Shown: piece after piece, positions 47,567 through 55,118 of the stretch
How positions within the stretch are numbered: position 1 is the first letter of the stretch
Layout of the letters: each line of letters starts with the position of its first letter
Position numbers and translations under genes: made by a program
From: Oryzisolibacter propanilivorax
GTDB lineage: Bacteria > Pseudomonadota > Gammaproteobacteria > Burkholderiales > Burkholderiaceae_C
Length of the DNA stretch: 64,000 bases
Assembly (NCBI RefSeq): GCF_900103645.1
Contig: NZ_FNHP01000002.1
Location: 62,001-126,000, forward strand
Reading direction: 5' to 3'
The notes under the pieces: generated by a model
The model's input: only the letters and a program-made list of their open reading frames with translations
What the model was told of the DNA's origin: nothing
The model's database searches: none

Positions 47567-47830
47567 GCGGCATAAAAAAACGTTGCGAAGCGCCCTGAAA
47601 CGAAGTCAGAGAGGGAGGGAGGAGAAGCGCCCCAGGGCTTTCAGTCGGCCAGTGGCCGCAGGCCTCGCAACGTGCAAATCAGGTGGCGATGGCGGAAAGA
47701 AGGGAAGCGAAGGCTTCTGATTCGTTTCCATCCACCAGCGTCTTCTTCAAGAGTGGGGATGCTGCAGCGAAGTTCCAGGGCGCGCTGGAAAAAATTTGTA
47801 GCCCGTACAGCGCGGCCGGCCTGGCGCGAC
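47567..47830. other. Intergenic region between gst and the HD-GYP gene (264 bp)
   Basis: No convincing gene. A purine-rich run (47611-47628) and somewhat AT-richer sequence are seen; short open frames on both strands lack ribosome-binding sites or recognisable domains. Confidence 0.5.
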
Positions 47831-49030
47831 CTAGACCAGCGCCAGCACCCGCGCCAGCGGCAGCTGCAGGCGCACCTGGTCGCGCGGCACGGCGGCGCTC
47901 ACCTTCCACTGCGGCTGGGTGGTGTCGCGCGGGATCGGCTCGCCAGTGGGCATGCCCTCGCGGTTCAGCGTCACAGCGACGCGCGGCGTGGCGGCGCTGG
48001 CGCCGCGGCGCAGCACCAGCGCCACTTCCTGGCTGGCCAGGCGCACGAAGGTGCCGGGCGGGTACACGCCCAGGGTCTTGACCAGCGCCGCGCCGGCCTC
48101 GTCCACTTGGCGCTGCTCGTCGTAGTAGCTGGCCTGCATGGCGGCGGTGGCGCCCAGCGGGCTGCGCGTGGCGCGCGGCGCGATGCGCGCGCCGAACACG
48201 TCGGCACGCTGGATCAGCCGCGCCATCTGCTGGCCCTCGCTGCGGCTGGTCAGCGGGCCGGGCGTGCGCGCGTGGTGGTGGCGCACGGCCTCCAGCCACA
48301 CCGGGTCGGACATGCCCATGCGGCGCAGCAGCGCCTCGGAATGCGCGGCATGGTCGGTGATGGCGTCGACCTGCGCGGCGCTCAAGGGGTCGGCCTGCTG
48401 CGCCAGTTGGTCCTGCAGCGCCGTCATGGCGATGTTCATGGACAGCGCCGCCTGGCCCAGCCGCGTCACCTGGCGCGGCTGCCAGCGCAGGGTCTCCCGC
48501 GCCACCAGCATGCACACGCAGGCCACCAGCATGGCGTGGGTGGCGCTGTACATGCCGGTTTCGTGCCCGGTCAGGTAGATCAGCGCCAGGAGCGTGGCGT
48601 CGGGCGCCTGCTCGCACAGCTGCTGCAGTTCCTCATGCAGGGCCAGCAGGCGCTGCGGGAAGTCGGGGCTGTCCGGCGTGCGCAGCAGCTGGGTGGCGCG
48701 CAGCTGCAGCGCCGCCCAGTCGGCGGCGCGGGCGTCGGGGCCGAGCGCGGTGTCCTGCGCTGCCGAGATCTTCATCGACGCGATCTGCCCCAGCGACGCC
48801 TGTGACAGCAGCATCTGCTGCATCTGCGCTAGGTAGGCGCGGTAGCTGTCGCCGGACTCGTCAGTGTCCACGCACAGGCGCAGGCCGCGCGCCAGCAGCA
48901 CGTCCAGCTCCTGGCGGTTGCGGATGACGTAGCCCTTGTGCGCCAGCAGGGCGCCGCTGGCGCCGCGCAGCGCGAACGGCAGCGGCTGGCCCAGCTGAAT
49001 CGAGTCGATGTCGAGGGAAACAAGCTTCAT
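47831..49030 (-). CDS. Degenerate HD-GYP domain protein
   Basis: Protein of 399 residues with an HD-GYP-like helical domain near residues 150-330. The layout (YSATHAMLVACVCMLVARE, then HAAHSEALLRRMG and VRHHHART, then LIQRADVFGARIAP) follows HD-GYP, but the metal-binding HD pair is replaced (LSMNIAM where LLHDIG is expected) and the GYP motif is absent, so c-di-GMP hydrolysis is unlikely. Its start overlaps the RND pump stop by 4 nt (ATGA), so it is co-translated with the efflux operon. It may sense or regulate rather than catalyse. Confidence 0.8.
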   Translation of the reverse strand: MKLVSLDIDSIQLGQPLPFALRGASGALLAHKGYVIRNRQELDVLLARGLRLCVDTDESGDSYRAYLAQMQQMLLSQASLGQIASMKISAAQDTALGPDARAADWAALQLRATQLLRTPDSPDFPQRLLALHEELQQLCEQAPDATLLALIYLTGHETGMYSATHAMLVACVCMLVARETLRWQPRQVTRLGQAALSMNIAMTALQDQLAQQADPLSAAQVDAITDHAAHSEALLRRMGMSDPVWLEAVRHHHARTPGPLTSRSEGQQMARLIQRADVFGARIAPRATRSPLGATAAMQASYYDEQRQVDEAGAALVKTLGVYPPGTFVRLASQEVALVLRRGASAATPRVAVTLNREGMPTGEPIPRDTTQPQWKVSAAVPRDQVRLQLPLARVLALV

Positions 49031-52000
49031 GGCGCCGCTGTAACAGAACGTGCTTCATGCCCGTCGCCCTTGCGGCGCAGCACCTTGCGCTTGACCCAGT
49101 GCTCAAAATCGTCGATCCAGGTGAACACCGCCGGCACCACCAGCAGGCTGAGCACGGTGGAGGTGATCAGCCCGCCGATCACCGCCACCGCCATCGGCGA
49201 GCGAAAGCTCATGTCCGCCTCGCCCAGCCCCAGGGCGATGGGCAGCATGCCCGCGCCCATGGCGAGGGTGGTCATGATGATGGGGCGGGCGCGCTTGTGG
49301 CAGGCGTCCAGCAGGGCTTCGAGCCGGCCCATGCCGCGCTCGCGCCGGGCAACGATGGCGTACTCGACCAGCAGAATCGAGTTCTTGGTGGCGATGCCCA
49401 TGAGCATGATCAGCCCGATCAGCGACGGCATAGAAAAGCTCTGGCGCGCCAGCAGCAGCGCCACGAAGGCTCCGCCCAGCGACAGCGGCAGCGCCGCCAG
49501 GATGGTCACCGGCTGCAGGAAGTCCTTGAACAGCAGCACCAGCACGATGTAGATGCAGACCACGCCGGTCAGCATCGCCAAGCCGAAGCTGGCGAACAGC
49601 TCGCCCATCATCTCGGCGTCGCCCACGTCGATCAGGCGCACGCTGGCCGGCAGTGCCTTGACGGCCGGCAGCTGGTGCACCGCCTCGGTCACCTCGCCCA
49701 GGCCGCGCGCGCCCAGCTCGATCTCGAAGTTCACGTTGCGCGCGCGGTCGTAGCGGTTGATGACCGCCGGGCCGCCGGCCAGGGTCAGCTCGGCCACCTC
49801 GCCCAGGCGCACCGGGCCGCGGCTGCCGGGCACGGCCAGGTGCTCCAGCGTCTGCAGATCCTCGCGCGCGGCGTCCGCCAGGCGCACCACGATGGGCACC
49901 TGGCGCTGCGCCAGGTTGAGTTTCGGCAGGTACTGCTCGTAGTCGCCCACGGTGGCCACGCGCAGCGTCTCGGCGATGGCGCTGCTGGTGACGCCCAAGT
50001 CGGCGGCGCGGGCGAAGTCCGGGCGCACGGCGATCTCCGGGCGCACCAGGCTGGCGTTGGAACTCACCCCGCCGATGCCGGGAATGGCGCGCAGCTCGCG
50101 CTCCACGGCGCGGGCGCTGGCCAGCAGTGCCTGCGGGTCCTCGCTGGCCAGCGCCAGGATGTACTTGTCGTTGGAGCCGCCCAGGCCGATCTTCACGCGC
50201 ACGCCGGGCAGGTCCTGCATGGCGTCGCGCAGGCGTTGCTCGATGACCTGCTTGCGCGGGCGCTCGCCGCGCGGGCTCATGCGCAGGGTGAGCGTGGCGC
50301 GGCGTGGGTCGGACGCGGCGGCGCTGCTCGAGGACGGGTCGGAGCCGGCCGAGCCGCCGCCGATGGTGGTGTAGATGCTCTCGATGTGCCCGACGCCCTT
50401 GGCGCGCTCGGCCGCCTGCAGCGCCAGCGCGCGCGTGTCGGCCAGCTTGGCTCCCGGCGGCAGCTCCAGTGTGACCTGCGTCTGCACGTTGTCGTCGGCC
50501 GGGATGAAGCCCGAGGGCAGCAGCGGGATCAGCGCGACCGAGCCGAAGAAGAACAGCGTAGCGCCCAGCAGCGTCAGGATGCGGTGGCGGATGCACCATG
50601 CCGACATGCGCATGTAGGCGGCCAGCCAGCGCGGCTCCTTTTCCTGGCCCACCAGGGGTTTCAGGATGTAGGCGGCCATCATCGGGGTGAGCAGCCGCGC
50701 CACGACCAGCGAGGCGAACACCGCCAGCGCCGCCGTCCAGCCGAACTGCTTGAAGAAGCGCCCGGCGATGCCGCTCATGAAGGCAGTGGGCAGGAACACC
50801 GCGATCAGCGTGAAGGTGGTGGCGATGACCGCCAGGCCGATCTCGTCGGCCGCCTCCATCGCCGCCTGGTACGGCGTCTTGCCCATGCGCAGGTGGCGCA
50901 CGATGTTCTCCACCTCGACGATGGCGTCATCCACCAGGATGCCGATGACCAGCGACAGCGCCAGCAGCGTGATGATGTTGATGGAAAAGCCCAGCAGGTG
51001 CATGCCGATGAACGCCGGGATCACCGACAGCGGCAGCGCCACGGCCGAGACGATCGTGGCGCGCCAGTCGCGCAGGAACAGCCAGACCACCACCACCGCC
51101 AGGATCGCGCCCTCGTACAGCAGGCGCATCGAGCTGTCGTACTCCTCCTGCGCGATGTCCACGAAGTCCACCGTGCGCTCCAGGCGCAGGTCCGGGTGCT
51201 CGGCCTGCAGCGCATCCAGCGCCTTTTGGACGCCCGCGCCCACCTCGACCTCGCTGGCGCCGCGGCTTCGGCTGACCTCGAAGCCGATCACCGGCCGTCC
51301 GTCCAGCAGCGCCCCGGTGCGCGGCTCGGCCACGGTGTCGTCGATGCGGGCCACCTGGTCCAGGCGGATGTGCCGCCCGCCGGGCAGCGCGATGTCCAGC
51401 CGCGCCAGCTCGGCGGCGGTCTGCACCGTGGCCAGGGTGCGCAGCGGCTGCTCGGCGCCGCCGAGCTCGGCACGGCCGCCGGCGCTTTCCACCTGCACCT
51501 GGCGCAGCTGGCGCGAGACGTCGGCGGCGGTGGCGCCCAGCGCCTGCAGCTTGAGCGGGTCCAGCGCCACGCGCACCTCGCGCGTCGCGCCGCCCACGCG
51601 CGTGACCGCTCCCACGCCGGGCACGGCCAGCAGGCGCCGGCTCAAGGTGTCGTCGATGAACCACGACAGCGCCTCGTCGTCCATGCGGTCCGAGGCGATG
51701 GCGAACGCCAGGATGGGCTGGGCGGACAACTCCAGCTTGTTGATGATCGGGTCGCGCAGGTCCGCCGGCAGATCGGCGCGCACGCGCGAGACGGCCGAGC
51801 GCACGTCGTCCACCGCCTCCTGCACGGGTTTTTCCAGCTGGAACTCGGCGGCGATGCTGGCCGAGCCGTCCACCAGCGTGGTGGTGATGTGCTTCAGGCC
51901 CTGGGTGGTGGCGATGGCGTTCTCGATCTTGCGCGCCACGTCGGATTCGAGCTGCCCCGGCGCCGCGCCGGGCAGCGCCGCGGTGACGATGACGATGGGC

Positions 52001-52125
52001 AGGTCCATGTCGGGGAAGTTCTGCACCTTCATGGCGCGGAACGCCATCAGGCCGCCCAGGGTGAGCAGCACGAACAGCATCGCCGCCGGGATGGGGTTGC
52101 GGATCGACCAGGCCGAGAGGTTCAT
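49027..52125 (-). CDS. RND efflux pump, inner-membrane transporter (HAE1/AcrB family)
   Basis: Trimeric proton-driven multidrug exporter (1032 residues, normal). First transmembrane segment near residues 10-30; the proton-relay aspartates are in GILVDDAIVEVENIVRHLRM near residue 405; large periplasmic porter and funnel loops follow; the second half repeats the layout with IATKNSILLVEYA. Its closest look is to MexK/MdtB-type pumps. ATG 52125 (with GGAG five bases upstream) is preferred over an adjacent GTG. It starts 9 nt after the fusion-protein gene. Likely exports antibiotics, detergents or aromatics. Confidence 0.94.
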   Translation of the reverse strand: MNLSAWSIRNPIPAAMLFVLLTLGGLMAFRAMKVQNFPDMDLPIVIVTAALPGAAPGQLESDVARKIENAIATTQGLKHITTTLVDGSASIAAEFQLEKPVQEAVDDVRSAVSRVRADLPADLRDPIINKLELSAQPILAFAIASDRMDDEALSWFIDDTLSRRLLAVPGVGAVTRVGGATREVRVALDPLKLQALGATAADVSRQLRQVQVESAGGRAELGGAEQPLRTLATVQTAAELARLDIALPGGRHIRLDQVARIDDTVAEPRTGALLDGRPVIGFEVSRSRGASEVEVGAGVQKALDALQAEHPDLRLERTVDFVDIAQEEYDSSMRLLYEGAILAVVVVWLFLRDWRATIVSAVALPLSVIPAFIGMHLLGFSINIITLLALSLVIGILVDDAIVEVENIVRHLRMGKTPYQAAMEAADEIGLAVIATTFTLIAVFLPTAFMSGIAGRFFKQFGWTAALAVFASLVVARLLTPMMAAYILKPLVGQEKEPRWLAAYMRMSAWCIRHRILTLLGATLFFFGSVALIPLLPSGFIPADDNVQTQVTLELPPGAKLADTRALALQAAERAKGVGHIESIYTTIGGGSAGSDPSSSSAAASDPRRATLTLRMSPRGERPRKQVIEQRLRDAMQDLPGVRVKIGLGGSNDKYILALASEDPQALLASARAVERELRAIPGIGGVSSNASLVRPEIAVRPDFARAADLGVTSSAIAETLRVATVGDYEQYLPKLNLAQRQVPIVVRLADAAREDLQTLEHLAVPGSRGPVRLGEVAELTLAGGPAVINRYDRARNVNFEIELGARGLGEVTEAVHQLPAVKALPASVRLIDVGDAEMMGELFASFGLAMLTGVVCIYIVLVLLFKDFLQPVTILAALPLSLGGAFVALLLARQSFSMPSLIGLIMLMGIATKNSILLVEYAIVARRERGMGRLEALLDACHKRARPIIMTTLAMGAGMLPIALGLGEADMSFRSPMAVAVIGGLITSTVLSLLVVPAVFTWIDDFEHWVKRKVLRRKGDGHEARSVTAAP

Positions 52126-52134
52126 CACCGCTCC

Positions 52135-53304
52135 TTAATTCGTAGCTGCAGGCGCTTGTTTCGCCTGGGCTGGAGACGGATTCGACTCGGATTCAGCCGC
52201 CACCCGCACGACGTCGCCGTCGTTCAGGAAGGCACCGCCCGTGCGCACCACCTGCGCCGTCGGCGCCAGGCCGTCCAGGATCTCCACCTGCCCGTCCGTG
52301 CGCGCGCCGGTGCGCACCCGGCGCATGGCCACGCGCGTGCCCTCCAGCACCTCGAAGACGTGCGAGAAGCCGTCGCGCACCACGATGGCCGACTGCGGCA
52401 GCGTCAGGCCCTGGCGCTCGCCCAGCACGAAATCGCCCTGCGCGTACATGCCGGCGCGTATGTCCGGGTGTTGCGGCAGGTCGACATACACCAGCGCATT
52501 GCGCGTGGCCGGGTCCACCGTCGGCGCCAGCATGCGCACCGTGCCCTCGACCTGCGCGCCGCTGGCGGCGGTGACGTCGGCACGCATACCCGGACGCAGG
52601 CGCGGCAGGTCGGCGGCGCCGACCTCGGCGCGCCACTCCAGCCGGCCGCGGCGCACCAGGCGGAACAGCTCGGTGCCCGCGCCCACCACCGCGCCCACAG
52701 TGGCGCTGCGCGCCGAGATCACGCCGGCGTCGGGCGCCAGCACCTGGGTGTATTTGAGGCGCAGCTGCTGCGCGTTCAGCAGGGCCTGCGCCGCCTCGAC
52801 GCGCGCCTGCGCGGTCTGCGCGCCGGTGGCGTACTGCTGGATCTGCTGCTGGCTCAAAGCGCCGGACTGGATCAGCGTCTGCGCACGCGCGGCGTTGGCC
52901 TGCGCGTCGGCGGCGGCAGCGCGCGCCTCGGCCAGGCTGGCGCGCGCCTGCGCGACCTCGGCCTGCAGCGTCTCGCTGGCAAACGTCGCCAGCACCTGGC
53001 CGGCGCGCACCCGGTCGCCGACGTTCACGCGCACCTCGGTCAGGCGCAGGCCGTTGGCCTCGGCGCCGACGCTGGCCTCCTGCCAGGCGGCGATGCTGCC
53101 GTTGGCCGACAGCCGCTCGGCCACGGCACGGCGCTGCGGCTGCACGGTGGCCACGGTGAGCGCCGGGCGCGGGGCGGCGGCGCTGGCGCTGGCGCCGGCC
53201 TGGCCGGCATCCGGCTGCGCCGGTGCCTCGGCGTCCTTGCGGCCGCAGGCGGGCAGCCACAGCGCGGTGGCGATCAGAAGGCAAAGAAGGCGAAGGCGCG
53301 GCAT
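52135..53304 (-). CDS. RND efflux periplasmic adaptor lipoprotein (HlyD/MFP family)
   Basis: Membrane-fusion protein of 389 residues linking pump and outer-membrane channel. Lipobox LPAC (Cys20 or so) after MPRLRLLCLLIATALW; then the HlyD-like barrel-sandwich and alpha-hairpin (long Ala/Gln/Glu helices, residues about 110-170) and beta-barrel domains. The last 15 codons (reading PSPAQAKQAPAATN) lie inside a copy of the local palindromic repeat, so the extreme C-terminus is repeat-derived. Start 53304 gives the lipoprotein signal peptide. Confidence 0.92.
   Translation of the reverse strand: MPRLRLLCLLIATALWLPACGRKDAEAPAQPDAGQAGASASAAAPRPALTVATVQPQRRAVAERLSANGSIAAWQEASVGAEANGLRLTEVRVNVGDRVRAGQVLATFASETLQAEVAQARASLAEARAAAADAQANAARAQTLIQSGALSQQQIQQYATGAQTAQARVEAAQALLNAQQLRLKYTQVLAPDAGVISARSATVGAVVGAGTELFRLVRRGRLEWRAEVGAADLPRLRPGMRADVTAASGAQVEGTVRMLAPTVDPATRNALVYVDLPQHPDIRAGMYAQGDFVLGERQGLTLPQSAIVVRDGFSHVFEVLEGTRVAMRRVRTGARTDGQVEILDGLAPTAQVVRTGGAFLNDGDVVRVAAESESNPSPAQAKQAPAATN
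52137..52186. repeat. Palindromic repeat copy 12 (3' end of the adaptor gene)
   Basis: Reverse complement contains CGAATCCGTCTCCAGCCCA then GGCGAAACAAGCGCCTGCAG and CTACGAATT; it overlaps the last codons and stop of the fusion-protein gene. Confidence 0.7.
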
Positions 53305-53369
53305 GGGCACAACCTGGGAAAGAGGGTTCGACAAACGTGGGGCGGTGGCGGCGAAGCGGCTCGGCCAAG

Positions 53370-54914
53370 TCAGCGCGGCACGGGCGTGGGCGGCAGCGCC
53401 GCGCGGCCAGCGGCTGACGCCGGAGCGGCAGCGGCGCCGGTCTGCAGGCCGACGACGGGCAGCGCATCACCCGGCACGCCGGGCGCGTCCAGCGCGCGGC
53501 TCCAGCCGCCGCCGGCGGCGCGATACAGCGCGATCCAGGCCAGCATGCGCTCCTGCTCCAGCGCCACCAGCGCGGTCTCGGAGGCCAGCTGCGTGCGCCG
53601 CGCGTCCTCCAGCTCGACCAGGCTGGCCAGGCCCGCCGACCAGCGCGCCTGCGTGGCCTCGAACGAGCGGCGGTAGCCGGCGGCGGCCCGCTCGGCGCTG
53701 GCGCGGCGCTCTTCGGTGCTGGCCAGGCGCGCCAGCGCCTGCTCGACCTCGGCCACCGCCTGGCGCGCCTGGGCGCGCAGGCGCAGCGCGGCGTCCTCGT
53801 AGCGCGCCTGCGCGGCATCCACCTGCGCGGCGCGGCGGCCGGCGTCGAACAGCGGCAGCGTCAGTGCCACCGGACCGATCGACCAGGTGTTGCTGGCCAC
53901 GCTGCCGGCGTTGGACTTCACCCAGCCGCGCCCGATCGAGCCGGTGAGCTGCAGGCGCGGGTAGCGCTCGGCGCGCGCGGCGCCGACCTCGGCGCTGGCG
54001 GCGGCCACCTCCAGCTCGGCGGCGTAGATGTCCGGGCGCTGCGCCAGCAGCCGCGCCGGCAGGGTGTCGATGGCGAACAGCGTGGCGTCGGGGCGCAGCG
54101 CCGGCGCGGCGTCCAGCTGCGCGCGCAGCGCGGCCTCCTCGCGCCCGGTCAGCGCCACCAGGGTCTTCACGGCGATGTCGCATTGCAGGCGCTGCTGCGC
54201 GGCGCGTGCCTGCGCGTCGGCCTGGCTGGCGCTGGCCAGCGCGGCGGTGGCCGGCGCGGTGAAGCCGGCGCGCTCGCTCTCGGTCGACAGCCGCGCGGTC
54301 TCGCCGCGCGAGCGCGCATCGGATTCGGCCACCTGCAGCTGGCGCCGGCAGTAGTGCCAGCCGGCGTACTGCTGCGCCACCTCGGCGGCGACCGACACGC
54401 GTGCCTCGTGCCACTGCGCGCCGGCGGCCTGGGCGCGCGCGCGCGCGGCCTCCCACTGCGCGGCGTTGCCGCCGAACAGGTCGATCTCCCAGCCGGCCTG
54501 CAGGTTGGCCTGCGCGGTGCTGGCCACGCCGCCCACCTGCTGGTTGAAGCCGCGGCTGGCATTGCCCTGCCCGTCCAGCGCCGGCAGCAGCGTCGAGCGC
54601 GCCGCCACCTGCTGCGCGCGCGCCTGCGCCAGGCGCGACGCCGCTTGCGACACGTTCGGACTCATCGCCTGGGCGTCGGCGATCAGCCCGGCCAGCACCG
54701 GGTCGTGCAGGCTGCCCTGCCACCAGTCGTGCAGCTGCGCCAGGCTGCCGCCGTGCGGCAGCGGTGCCTGCCAGCCGGGCGGCAGCGGCGCGCTGACCTG
54801 CGCCGGCGGGCGCGGCACGGCGCAGGCGACCAGCAGCAGGGGCGCGAGGGCCGCCAGCGCGGCGGCGCGCAGCAGGCGGGACGGGGATGTGGGGACTGAG
54901 AAGGAAGGCAACAC
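53370..54914 (-). CDS. RND efflux outer-membrane lipoprotein (NodT/TolC family)
   Basis: Outer-membrane factor of 514 residues. Lipobox LLVAC (Cys31 or so); two OEP repeats each with long coiled helices (AEVAQQYAGWHYCRRQLQVA and YPRLQLTGSIG segments) form the periplasmic tunnel. NodT-type signature PRLQLTGSIG and RRSFEATQARWSAGLASLVE. It heads the operon OMF-adaptor-pump-HD-GYP (all minus strand). Confidence 0.92.
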   Translation of the reverse strand: MLPSFSVPTSPSRLLRAAALAALAPLLLVACAVPRPPAQVSAPLPPGWQAPLPHGGSLAQLHDWWQGSLHDPVLAGLIADAQAMSPNVSQAASRLAQARAQQVAARSTLLPALDGQGNASRGFNQQVGGVASTAQANLQAGWEIDLFGGNAAQWEAARARAQAAGAQWHEARVSVAAEVAQQYAGWHYCRRQLQVAESDARSRGETARLSTESERAGFTAPATAALASASQADAQARAAQQRLQCDIAVKTLVALTGREEAALRAQLDAAPALRPDATLFAIDTLPARLLAQRPDIYAAELEVAAASAEVGAARAERYPRLQLTGSIGRGWVKSNAGSVASNTWSIGPVALTLPLFDAGRRAAQVDAAQARYEDAALRLRAQARQAVAEVEQALARLASTEERRASAERAAAGYRRSFEATQARWSAGLASLVELEDARRTQLASETALVALEQERMLAWIALYRAAGGGWSRALDAPGVPGDALPVVGLQTGAAAAPASAAGRAALPPTPVPR

Positions 54915-55056
54915 GGGCGGCGGCGAAGGGGGCGGCGCGCGGCGGCGCGGGGTGCCGCCCGGCAGCGCATGGCGGCCGGGCGCAGCCGCGCATTACAGCA
55001 CGGCTGGATGAAAACCGTTCCCAATGCGCGCGGCGCGCGACACCGGTCAGGAAATA

Positions 55057-55116
55057 TCAGTCAAAACCGGCTCAAACCCTTGTATTTCAACGGCAGATAG
55101 CTATGCAATCAGGAGC
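55057..55116. repeat. Palindromic repeat copy 13
   Basis: CAGTCAAAACCGGCTCAAAC then CCTTGTATTTCAACGGCAGA and TAGCTATGCAATCAGGAG, between the efflux operon promoter region and the glnE stop. Confidence 0.75.
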
Positions 55117-55118
55117 GA

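Noticed and set aside
47679-47830. Small protein gene between gst and the HD-GYP gene (either strand)
   Set aside because: Short frames exist, but without a ribosome-binding site, known domain or typical codon bias.
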